DNA of 64,000 nt, from contig JAXGZL010000002.1 in the NCBI GenBank assembly GCA_040776985.1, forward strand, positions 310,001 to 374,000, in the 5' to 3' direction. Origin of the DNA: UBA6115 sp040776985 (GTDB lineage: Bacteria; Bacillota; Clostridia; Christensenellales; Aristaeellaceae). Each line of letters starts with the position of its first letter. The first letter of the stretch is position 1. Shown here one piece after another: positions 42,576 through 50,641 of this stretch. The position numbers and the translations under genes are program-made. Under the pieces are notes generated by a model, which saw only the letters and a list, made by a program, of their open reading frames with translations, was not told where the DNA came from and made no database searches.

Positions 42576-42628
42576 GTCTACAACATGAACCCCCATGCCC
42601 GTGTGGCATGAGGGTTCATGTTGTAGAC
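42576..42628 (-). terminator. Long terminator of the clostripain operon
   Basis: A 24-bp stem with one mismatch (outer arm GTCTACAACATGAACCC), loop of five bases, followed on the minus strand by CTTTTTT. It ends the minus-strand operon whose last gene stops at 42637. Confidence 0.88.
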
Positions 42629-42636
42629 AGACGGCG

Positions 42637-43326
42637 TTACTGTTTGATGGACAGGGACTCCGCGGTCATCCTGAGGGATTCGATCATTTCCGGGGTGAGG
42701 GGCTCCTTGTCACGGATTTGGACGATGATATGTTTGCCCTCATGGAAGAAATAGAAGAGCGCATAGTGAAGATCGCCCTCTTTCTGATCCACGCGGACAA
42801 AGCGCTTGCCGTTGATCTCCTCCTCAGAGAATTTCAGGTCATCAGTTTCCATGTTTTTGAGGGTCTGCATCAGGACATCAAAGGTTTCATCAGAGTTTAT
42901 AAACATCTTGCTGATGTTGGTTTCATCCACAAACAGCCAGATCTGCTTGTCGAGGTTCAAGTCAAAGAAAATGCCGTTGATTTCGTTGTTGATCATGAAC
43001 TCCGCCAGCGCGCGTCCATCTTTGAGCTTCAGATAAGTCTCAATTTGCGCCTGCATGTCCTGGGCGAGGAACACCATGCCAAAGGGCTGGGCAATCTGGA
43101 CAGTGATGCCGCGGCTGGTCAGTGAGATGACGCCGTCCTCCACAGAGACCTTGTCCTCTGTGGCAGGGAAGGCAGAGCGTGTGATGTCTTCGTTCAGATT
43201 CACTTCAATTTCCTGGGCTTGGCGCAGGGTCTTCAGGTCTTCAGGCTGCAGGTTATCCTGGGCCAGGGCAGGGGTGACGCTCAGGAAGAGCGCCAGGGAA
43301 AGAAACAGTGCAAAGATTTTTTTCAT
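42637..43326 (-). CDS. Secreted protein of unknown function
   Basis: A 229-residue protein with a clear signal peptide (MKKIFALFLSLALFLSV, cleavage after ALA near 22). The mature part is mixed alpha/beta: DNLQPEDLKTLRQAQEIEVN, a central VSVEDGVISLTSRGITVQIA and a C-terminal FYFFHEGKHIIVQIRDKEPL. No catalytic motif is recognised; the strand-helix pattern resembles small secreted proteins that monitor or bind surface components. It lies 34 bases after the clostripain-family gene and before a strong terminator, so the two are co-transcribed. Confidence 0.8.
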   Translation of the reverse strand: MKKIFALFLSLALFLSVTPALAQDNLQPEDLKTLRQAQEIEVNLNEDITRSAFPATEDKVSVEDGVISLTSRGITVQIAQPFGMVFLAQDMQAQIETYLKLKDGRALAEFMINNEINGIFFDLNLDKQIWLFVDETNISKMFINSDETFDVLMQTLKNMETDDLKFSEEEINGKRFVRVDQKEGDLHYALFYFFHEGKHIIVQIRDKEPLTPEMIESLRMTAESLSIKQ

Positions 43327-43360
43327 GGGATACTCCTTTAATAATGTATTGCCGCGGTGG

Positions 43361-46300
43361 TCAGTTGAGGGCCAGTGATATATCGTCTGTCCGGAACAGC
43401 AACTTGTTGCCGTCCAGATCCAGTACGCTCAGGAGGAAACGCAGGTTTTGCCCCTCGGGCAGAATGCCCGGAAGGAAAGAGAACAGCTTGTGATAGGCTG
43501 AGCTTTCAGGGGCCAGCACCAGGTTGATTGGATGGTTTGCGGAATAGGGGACATCGTCCACCCAGACATGCCTTGAGGTGCTCAGTTTGATGGTGGACTT
43601 GCCGCTGTTATGCAGATAGAGCATCCTGCCGGTGGGATCGCTTTCTAGACGAATGATCTGAAGCCCGTCCCGGTCCAGCAGCACCGCGCCTTCGGTGTCC
43701 AGCGGCTGCTCGAAGCCTTCCATCCCGGGGAAGGAAATCAGGACATAGCCTGTTTTCTGAGCAACGCTGCTGCCAACCGTGGCGTACTGCAGGGCATGGT
43801 GATCCATCACAAAGCGCAGGCGGATGTCCTTGATTTGCGTGATGCCATGGTTTGCCAGATTGTCTCCTGAATCAAATATCTCCCGGTAGGGTTCCATATC
43901 CGGGGGAAGCACGGTTTTATCCAGGGAAATAACGGCATGGGTATAAAGAACTGTTCCTGGCATCACGTTTTGCTGTTCCAACATGAGCCCGGCCATGATG
44001 CCATTGACTGTGCTGTCCGCAACCTTCACCGTATCCAGGTATTTTGAGTTGTTGGTGATGCGCAGCGGCACAAGCAGCTTTCCGTCTTTCACAAAGGGCT
44101 CGCCGATCTGTTCTATCAGAATCCCCTGCTGGTCGCTGAGTACCCGGGACTCCGCCATCTCTTTCTGAGGCTTTTCATAGCCAGCGCCCACGGGGAAGTT
44201 AGTGGTCAGACGGAATTCATCGATGTATTCCCCGACGTCCAGGATGGACACGCCAGTGGAATGCAGGCGCAGGCGGAAGCGGATATCCTTGACCTGCCTT
44301 ATATCATGGTCTACCAGGCTGGAGCCACTTCCATTGGGGGCGATGGGGATCTGAATGGACTCCTGAATGATCTGGCCGGGGGTTAGAAAATGGCTGAAGT
44401 CAGCGGGAATCATGAACTCATTGACTGACAGCCAGTCGAGCTGAAGGAGCATGCCGGCATCCTTCTTGTTTTCCACCAGCAATTTGACCAGAAGCGTGTC
44501 CGGCGCCTGCCGGTCACCCAGGGACAGGGCATCAAAGCCGATCTCCATCAGCGTGATTTGGAGGCCGTCCTTGTCTGACAGGATCTGCGGCTTCTGGTTC
44601 TCCAACGGGAAATCAAGGGAGATAACCGGGTGTTGTTCCGGATGCATCGCCTGCTGCTCCTCATGCGTGCTCATGGGCATCAGCTCAGAGGGATAGGCAT
44701 ACCCCTGGGTGTCCACCGCTGTGATCATCACAGAGTAATTCTGTGACTTTGTGTCCAGAGCGCCATATTCCACCCGGATAAAGGCGGAGGTTTTCAGGGA
44801 CACGCTCGCGTAGTCATCGCTGCCCACCCAATCGCCCAGCACCAGGGGATCACCGGACTCGCCCCGGGTGAGGTAGAAGGACAGATACATCAGGTCGACG
44901 ATGTCCCAATCCTCAAGCCGGATGTCCCGCTTGCCCATCATGTTGCCCTCGGAGCCATCCCGGATGGCGCCGATAATGCGCGCTTTGCCGGTTTTCTTGT
45001 CCAGCTCAACGATGATGTTGGCGCCAGTGGACTCGTGCGCCCCCTCCTGGGTGTAGCGCTCCAGCAACACCGGGATCTGATACTTGGCGATGCCGTCTAT
45101 GTTCTCCGTTTCCCGCAGGAAGGGCACCGGAATCAGACCGGTTTCATCATCGCCGATATAGATGACATTGCCGTCAAAGTTGGCTTGCAGGCGCCCGCTG
45201 TCAGTCAAAGTGACATCACCTGACATGTAGATCAGGGAGTATTGCTCACCTGTCATGTTGGCTAGAATGTAATACTCCGCGCGGTCGTAGTTGGCAATTT
45301 GCTCGGCGCTTAACTGGATGGCGTATTCACCGCTCGCCGCGTCATAGACGATGGGCGGCGCGGAGTCTCCCAGCCAGTCGCTGAGGCTGCCGGAGAGCAG
45401 CACCTCGCCAAAGCGCTCCATAAAGCCCTGATAGATGGGCATGATGTCAAAGGACTTATAAAGGTCACGCCAGAGATTGGCATATTCCGCCTTGCTGTTA
45501 AAGGGAAAGTAAATGGCAAGGCCGGCGGAGCGTGCCTGATTGCTCAGGTTATACAGCACCGCGTCTTGAATGCTTTTTTTCACTGCGGCCGCTTCCTCAG
45601 GAAAAAGCGCTGCCATGTTTTCAGCCAGGTCATCCAGGTCCACCATGTCATAGCGGTTGGTGGTACCGGTGACGCCATAGACCTTGGTGGTGTCGCGGCG
45701 CCGGGCGACATCGGAGTACAGCCTGATTTCAAAGCCGTTTTTCAGGTCCTCAAACAGCCTGTCCACACTTTTCTCAATCTCTGCGATCTTGTCCAGATCC
45801 ACCAGGGACAGGGTAACCGCCATGTTGAATGTAGGAGACTTCTCTTTTATGTCTTCATAAAACTGATAGGTCTGATCCATGATGATACGGGAAACCTCAT
45901 CCCCCCGCAGGGAGGTGTTGCCCAGCTTGCCCAGAAAGCCATAGCTGAAGCCATCGCCAGGCAGCACCTCTTCAGAGGCGATCATGTACCTGGCATAGGG
46001 GACCATCAGGGAGGCCACCTCCACCGAGGCCATCAGGCAGGCGTCAAAGGCCAGCCACTCCAGGCGCTTCTCTCCCTGAAAGGGGCTTTTCTTCAGCGAT
46101 GCCTGCAGCTCAGGCAGGGTGAGGATGTCCGGCTTATGCATCTCATCCACGCCAAATCCAATCATGGGGCCAGCGCCATGATCCCACAGGATCAGCCCAT
46201 AGGATTCGGCGGGATAACGCGCCACCGCAAAGTTCAGGAAGCTTGACAGCGTTTCCGGATCGCCCATGCTGCGCTGGGGCTCCTCATGCACAAGCTCCGG

Positions 46301-46600
46301 TGAGCGCCCGGCGATCTTGAAAATGCTCAGTTTGTTGTTCGGGACGACGGTGTTGGCCCACTTTTTGGCGCCGCCGGTCATCACCAGCACGGTGATCTTT
46401 TCGGTGTCCATGCCGGAGCGCAGCATCTCGGTGATGTCCTTGGTGCCCAGGCTGTATTCCGATTCAAGGTCAGACCCCACCATGTACACCATGATGGTCT
46501 GGGTCCTGTACCCTTCAGGGCTGGATGCGTGAACGGGCATTATGGGCGATGCGCCCAGTATAAGCAGCACAGCGAGGATCAGAGACGTGATTTTAAGCAA
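43361..46600 (-). CDS. Secreted clostripain-family (C11) cysteine protease with long C-terminal region
   Basis: A 1079-residue protein starting at TTG 46600 behind AGGAGG with eight-base spacing; the start gives a proper signal peptide (LLKITSLILAVLLILG, cleavage near VHA). Residues about 30-440 form the clostripain domain: IMVYMVGSDLES, catalytic His141 in LILWDHGAG and catalytic Cys188 in LAFDACLMASVEVA. Residues about 450-1079 are beta-rich repeated segments (for example IRQVKDIRFRLRLHSTG and ITQIKDIRLRFVMDHHAL), probably Ig-like or surface-binding. No sortase signal is seen. Probably a secreted protease; the target is unknown. Confidence 0.9.
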   Translation of the reverse strand: MLKITSLILAVLLILGASPIMPVHASSPEGYRTQTIMVYMVGSDLESEYSLGTKDITEMLRSGMDTEKITVLVMTGGAKKWANTVVPNNKLSIFKIAGRSPELVHEEPQRSMGDPETLSSFLNFAVARYPAESYGLILWDHGAGPMIGFGVDEMHKPDILTLPELQASLKKSPFQGEKRLEWLAFDACLMASVEVASLMVPYARYMIASEEVLPGDGFSYGFLGKLGNTSLRGDEVSRIIMDQTYQFYEDIKEKSPTFNMAVTLSLVDLDKIAEIEKSVDRLFEDLKNGFEIRLYSDVARRRDTTKVYGVTGTTNRYDMVDLDDLAENMAALFPEEAAAVKKSIQDAVLYNLSNQARSAGLAIYFPFNSKAEYANLWRDLYKSFDIMPIYQGFMERFGEVLLSGSLSDWLGDSAPPIVYDAASGEYAIQLSAEQIANYDRAEYYILANMTGEQYSLIYMSGDVTLTDSGRLQANFDGNVIYIGDDETGLIPVPFLRETENIDGIAKYQIPVLLERYTQEGAHESTGANIIVELDKKTGKARIIGAIRDGSEGNMMGKRDIRLEDWDIVDLMYLSFYLTRGESGDPLVLGDWVGSDDYASVSLKTSAFIRVEYGALDTKSQNYSVMITAVDTQGYAYPSELMPMSTHEEQQAMHPEQHPVISLDFPLENQKPQILSDKDGLQITLMEIGFDALSLGDRQAPDTLLVKLLVENKKDAGMLLQLDWLSVNEFMIPADFSHFLTPGQIIQESIQIPIAPNGSGSSLVDHDIRQVKDIRFRLRLHSTGVSILDVGEYIDEFRLTTNFPVGAGYEKPQKEMAESRVLSDQQGILIEQIGEPFVKDGKLLVPLRITNNSKYLDTVKVADSTVNGIMAGLMLEQQNVMPGTVLYTHAVISLDKTVLPPDMEPYREIFDSGDNLANHGITQIKDIRLRFVMDHHALQYATVGSSVAQKTGYVLISFPGMEGFEQPLDTEGAVLLDRDGLQIIRLESDPTGRMLYLHNSGKSTIKLSTSRHVWVDDVPYSANHPINLVLAPESSAYHKLFSFLPGILPEGQNLRFLLSVLDLDGNKLLFRTDDISLALN

Positions 46601-46682
46601 ATTGAATTCCTCCTGGTTGAACCCTTGCGTGAACTTCTGGGTGGACATTCTCAGTTTAAGAAAACATACCACCTGAGTATAC

Positions 46683-46699
46683 GCTTAGACGGTCTAAGC
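46683..46699. promoter_or_regulatory. Dyad upstream of the clostripain gene
   Basis: GCTTAGA-CGG-TCTAAGC, a perfect 7-bp inverted repeat. On the minus strand it lies just upstream of a TATACT box, where a regulator could act. No -35 of quality is seen. Confidence 0.35.
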
Positions 46700-46774
46700 A
46701 ACTGAAAGTTCCGCATTCTTGAAATTTAGTAAAATCGAACAGCAATCAGGCACACATTATTGTCTTTACACACA

Positions 46775-46804
46775 AAAAACCGCCGCGGTCTTGTTCCGCG
46801 GCGG
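46775..46804 (-). terminator. Terminator of the cmk-plsC-ispH/rpsA operon
   Basis: Perfect 9-bp stem CCGCCGCGG/CCGCGGCGG with a seven-base loop, followed on the minus strand by six T residues, 45 bases after the ispH-rpsA stop. Confidence 0.88.
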
Positions 46805-46848
46805 CGATGTGTACTGGATTCCGATTAGTCAGAAGCCTTTCCTGATGA

Positions 46849-49266
46849 TCAGGCGTCTTCCTCCGGGGTTTCCTCTGCTGCCTCTTCGGCGGCGTCCTGC
46901 TCCTTGGCCAGCAGCTCTTCCCTGGCCTTGCGCATGGCAAGCTCCAGGGCGGTTTCAGGCCGCTCCTCGGGCTGGCTGGAGGCAACGGGCGCCTCTTCCT
47001 GGACTGCTGGCGCCTGGTAGGCGGTGTAGCTTTCTTCCTGGGCTGCCTGGGGCTGGCCTTCGCCGGGCACATCGGCGCTGTAGTCCATCACGGCGTCTTC
47101 CATGGCGTCACGGATGGACAGGCTGATGCGCTTGGCCACCGGATCAACGGAGAGCACCTTCACCCGGACATCCTGGCCGGGGGAGAGGACATCCTCCACC
47201 TTTTCAATGCGGGTGGGGGCCACCTGGGAGATGTGCACCAGGCCGTCCACGCCGGGCTCCAGCTCGATGAATGCGCCGAAGTCACGGATGCGCACCACTT
47301 TGCGCTCCAGGATGGCGCCAACGGGATACTTGTCTTCCACGTTGTCCCAGGGACGGGGCTGCAGCTGCTTGTAGCCAAGGGCGATGCGATCCCGTTCCGG
47401 ATCCAGGGAGAGGATCTTCACATCCACTTCCTGGTTGGCCTTGAGCACCTGGCTGGGCACGATGTTGCGGCTCCAGCTCAGATCAGACACATGAATCAGG
47501 CCGTCCACGCCACCCAGGTCCACAAAGGCCCCGAAGTTGGTGAAGCGGCGGACAACGCCCCTGACGATGGCGCCTTCCTCCAGGGTGGCCCAGACGGCAT
47601 CCCGGCGGGCAGCGTTCTCAATGGCCAGGGCTTCCTTGCGGCTGGCGACCACGCGCTTTTTGCTGTCGTCCAGCTCGATGATTTTCAGCTTCATCTCCTG
47701 GCCGATGAACTGGGAGATCTTGTCCACATAGCGCTGGGCCAGGTGGGAGGCGGGGATGAAGGCGCGCACGCCCTGGATGTCGGCCAAAAGGCCGCCCTTG
47801 ACGGCTTCCTTGCCCAGGCCATCCACCAGTTCGCCGCTTTCATAGTGGCTCTTGATCTCTTCCCAGACCTTGCGGTTGACGATGTTGCGCTGGGACAAAA
47901 TCACATTGCCTTCACCGTCGTTGACCTTGACGACCTCAACCTCAATCTCGTCGCCCAGCTCCACATCCTCGTCCTTCATCTCGCTTCTTGCCAGAAGGCC
48001 ATCGGATTTGTAGCCGATGTTGACACAGACTTCGTCATCAGTCATCTGCACCACTTTGCCCACAATGGTCTGGCCCTGGCGGATGCGCGCGATGCTCTCT
48101 GCTGCCTGTTCCATCAGGCTCAGCTCTTTGGGGACCTCAGGGGCTGCGGGTTCCTCCTCAGCGGGCGCCTCTTCAGGAGGTGCTTCTTCAGCGACTGCGG
48201 GAGCGGCTTCTTCCGCTGCTTCGGGCGCGGCGTCTTCCACCACAGCAGCTTCTTCGGCTGCCTCGGGGGCGGCTTCCTGGGCGGCGGCGGGTTCTTCCAC
48301 CGGGGCTTCAGGGGCTGCTACCGGGGTTTCGGCGCCTTCCACGGGCTCCTGGGGGACGAGTTCTGCCTGGTTTTCAGGCATGGGTTCCTGGGTTTCCTGG
48401 TTCTTGTTTTCGTTGAGTTCCATGTCGTACATTTTGTCAACAACCTCCTTAAGTGACCACGCCGGAGTCGATGCGCCGGCGGTGATGCCAATCAGTTCCC
48501 TCGCGGGATTCAACAGGTGCAGGGGCAATTCTGATGCGTCTTCCACCAGGAATGTGTCCTTGCACCATTTGCGGCAGGTTTCGGCAAGCTTTCTGGTGTT
48601 GGCGCTTTGCCTGCCACCTACCACAATCATTTTGTCGGCCTTTTTCGCCAGGGTTTCCGCCTCGGTCTGCCGCTGGCCGGTCGCCTGGCAGATGGTTTTC
48701 TTCAGGCGTAAACCGGGGAAACGGGCCAACAGGTGCCTTGTCAGGCTTTCCCACCGGGATGGGGGAAAGGTGGTCTGGCTGACCACCAGCGCTTCCTGAC
48801 AGCTCTCCGGCAGCTGGTTTGCCTGGGTTTCGTCCTCAACGACGTAGCTTTCACCCTGGCACCAGCCGACAATGCCGATGACCTCAGGATGCTTCGCATC
48901 ACCCAGGATGATGACCGGGCGGCCATCGCTGCTGGACGCATGCACCAACTGTTGTACATGATGCACGAAAGCGCAGGTACAGTCAACTGTTTTTTCAGCA
49001 ATTTCTTCAGCGGATTTCCGCACATCGGGGCCAACGCCATGGGAGCGGATCACCAGCAGCCCGCCAGCGGCCTCCTCCGGCGTATTGACCGCCACCAGGC
49101 CCTTGGCCTTCAGAGAGGCAACCACAGCGGGATTGTGGATCAATTCGCCCAGCGAATAGCAAGGAATGCCAAGGGATTTGGCCTCCTCTGCCGCCTGCTC
49201 CGCGCAGGCGACCGCATGGTTGACCCCCATGCAAAATCCGGCGTGCCTGGCTACTTCAATCGGCAT
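46849..49266 (-). CDS. ispH-rpsA: IspH-ribosomal protein S1 fusion
   Basis: About 805 residues. Residues 1 to about 285 are IspH (4-hydroxy-3-methylbut-2-enyl diphosphate reductase, last step of the MEP pathway) with Fe-S cysteines in GFCMGVNHAV, DCTCAF and TICQATGQRQ. A low-complexity Ala/Glu/Pro linker of about 100 residues follows. Residues from about 390 hold four S1 RNA-binding repeats (GKVVQMTDDEVCVNIGYKSD; GGLLADIQGVRAFIPASHL; GVVRRFTNFGAFVDLGGVDG; KVVRIRDFGAFIELEPGVDG). Start ATG 49266 follows GGGGGAAG; ATG 49284 is an alternative. This fusion is known in Clostridia. The tail is rich in Glu/Ala. Confidence 0.95.
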   Translation of the reverse strand: MPIEVARHAGFCMGVNHAVACAEQAAEEAKSLGIPCYSLGELIHNPAVVASLKAKGLVAVNTPEEAAGGLLVIRSHGVGPDVRKSAEEIAEKTVDCTCAFVHHVQQLVHASSSDGRPVIILGDAKHPEVIGIVGWCQGESYVVEDETQANQLPESCQEALVVSQTTFPPSRWESLTRHLLARFPGLRLKKTICQATGQRQTEAETLAKKADKMIVVGGRQSANTRKLAETCRKWCKDTFLVEDASELPLHLLNPARELIGITAGASTPAWSLKEVVDKMYDMELNENKNQETQEPMPENQAELVPQEPVEGAETPVAAPEAPVEEPAAAQEAAPEAAEEAAVVEDAAPEAAEEAAPAVAEEAPPEEAPAEEEPAAPEVPKELSLMEQAAESIARIRQGQTIVGKVVQMTDDEVCVNIGYKSDGLLARSEMKDEDVELGDEIEVEVVKVNDGEGNVILSQRNIVNRKVWEEIKSHYESGELVDGLGKEAVKGGLLADIQGVRAFIPASHLAQRYVDKISQFIGQEMKLKIIELDDSKKRVVASRKEALAIENAARRDAVWATLEEGAIVRGVVRRFTNFGAFVDLGGVDGLIHVSDLSWSRNIVPSQVLKANQEVDVKILSLDPERDRIALGYKQLQPRPWDNVEDKYPVGAILERKVVRIRDFGAFIELEPGVDGLVHISQVAPTRIEKVEDVLSPGQDVRVKVLSVDPVAKRISLSIRDAMEDAVMDYSADVPGEGQPQAAQEESYTAYQAPAVQEEAPVASSQPEERPETALELAMRKAREELLAKEQDAAEEAAEETPEEDA

Positions 49267-49296
49267 GGCAGCATCTTCCCCCATTGATGACCGCCA

Positions 49297-49956
49297 TCAT
49301 GCGGAAACATCCTTCGAATTGTTTTTGTTTTGTTCTAATCTCTGCCTCAACTCCGTATAAACCTGGCGGATGTGGGCCTTGACCGCGTCATGGGAGGCCT
49401 CCATGCTTTCCTTGTTCAGGATGTCACAGGAGATGGGCTCACCCACGATCAGCTTCACCCGTTTGAAGGGGCTGGGGATGCCATGGATGTACACCGGCAG
49501 CAGGGGCACCCGGCTGCGCAGCGCCAGGATCAGAAAGCCGGATTCGATGTGCGCCATGGGCTGGTCCTCCCGGTAGCGGGTGCCCTCCGGGAAGATGCCC
49601 AGGACATTGCCCGCCTTCAGGGTGTCCAGCCCCGCCCGCATGGCGCTGATGTCCGTCTGATGACGGGAGACGGGGATCATGTGCAGCTTTTTGACCGCCC
49701 AGCGAAGCAGGGGAACCCTGGTCAGCTCCCGCTTGCCGATGAAGCGGATCTCATACCGGTTCAGATGCATCCCCAGGAGCGGGGGATCCATCATGCTCTG
49801 GTGGTTGGCGATCATGATATAGGGGGCTTCCATGCCCTCCAGACGTTCAGGGTTCACCAGGGTGGAACGATAGAAGAAGGTGGTAAACACCTTCATCAGC
49901 CGCCTGGCAAACTGGAAAAAGCAGGTTTTGCTGCCCTGCTCAGGCTTGCCTTGCAT
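49297..49956 (-). CDS. plsC: 1-acyl-sn-glycerol-3-phosphate acyltransferase
   Basis: A 219-residue membrane-associated enzyme making phosphatidic acid. The H-x4-D motif is intact (NHQSMMD), as are FIGKRELTRVPLLRW and FPEGTRY. The start is ATG 49956 behind GGAGG; its first bases overlap the end of cmk. It sits in the classical cmk-plsC-ispH-rpsA order. Contrast with the degenerate acyltransferase domain at 17204-19303. Confidence 0.94.
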   Translation of the reverse strand: MQGKPEQGSKTCFFQFARRLMKVFTTFFYRSTLVNPERLEGMEAPYIMIANHQSMMDPPLLGMHLNRYEIRFIGKRELTRVPLLRWAVKKLHMIPVSRHQTDISAMRAGLDTLKAGNVLGIFPEGTRYREDQPMAHIESGFLILALRSRVPLLPVYIHGIPSPFKRVKLIVGEPISCDILNKESMEASHDAVKAHIRQVYTELRQRLEQNKNNSKDVSA

Positions 49957-50641
49957 CGTAGTCCTCCACCAGCTGGATGAGCCGGGCCAGGGACTCCTCA
50001 AAGCTCATCTCCGAGGTGTCCATCACCAGGGCGTCATCCGCCGCGCGCAAGGGGTCATGCTCCCGCCCGGTGTCCTGGGCGTCCCGCTGAATCAGATCCT
50101 GAAGCACGGTGGGATAGTCTGCCTTTTGCCCACTTGAAATCAATTGGGTATAGCGGCGCAGGGCACGGGCCTCGGGGCTGGCGGTGAGGAAGATCTTGAT
50201 GTCCGCCTCCGGCAGCACCACGGTGCCGATGTCCCTGCCGTCAATCAGCAGGCTCTGCTCCCGCGCCAGCTGCTGCTGCAGGCTGACCAGATAGCGTCTG
50301 ACAGCGGGATAGCGGGAAATGGTGGACGCGACAGCACCCACCTGCTCCTCCCGGAGCCGGTGGGTGATATCCCTGCCGTTGAGCAGGGTGGCCTGCTGTC
50401 CCTCCTGATAGGCAACCGATACGGCGGCCCTGTTGTCTTTGATCACTGCCTCCAGGGCATCCTCGTCCTGGGGGTTGATGTTTTGGTCCAGCACATACAG
50501 GGCGACTGCCCGGTACATGGCGCCGGTATCCAGGTGCAGGATGCCCAGCTTCCTGGCCAGCGCGTCACACAGGGTGGACTTGCCCGCGCTGACAGGCCCG
50601 TCCACCGCGATGGACAGCGGCTTCTTCCTTGTTTTCATCAT
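49940..50641 (-). CDS. cmk: Cytidylate kinase
   Basis: A 233-residue nucleoside monophosphate kinase phosphorylating CMP and dCMP. P-loop DGPVSAGKST near residue 14, HLDTGAMYRAVALY, and DGRDIGTVVLPEA are present; the lid arginines are in ARALRRY and RDAQDTGRE. The ATG overlaps the stop of the peptidoglycan-binding protein gene. A second ATG follows directly, so the start is uncertain by one codon. Confidence 0.96.
   Translation of the reverse strand: MMKTRKKPLSIAVDGPVSAGKSTLCDALARKLGILHLDTGAMYRAVALYVLDQNINPQDEDALEAVIKDNRAAVSVAYQEGQQATLLNGRDITHRLREEQVGAVASTISRYPAVRRYLVSLQQQLAREQSLLIDGRDIGTVVLPEADIKIFLTASPEARALRRYTQLISSGQKADYPTVLQDLIQRDAQDTGREHDPLRAADDALVMDTSEMSFEESLARLIQLVEDYDARQA

Noticed and set aside
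42350..42630. Possible CRISPR array
   Set aside because: The hairpins differ in sequence and there is no regular repeat-spacer pattern.
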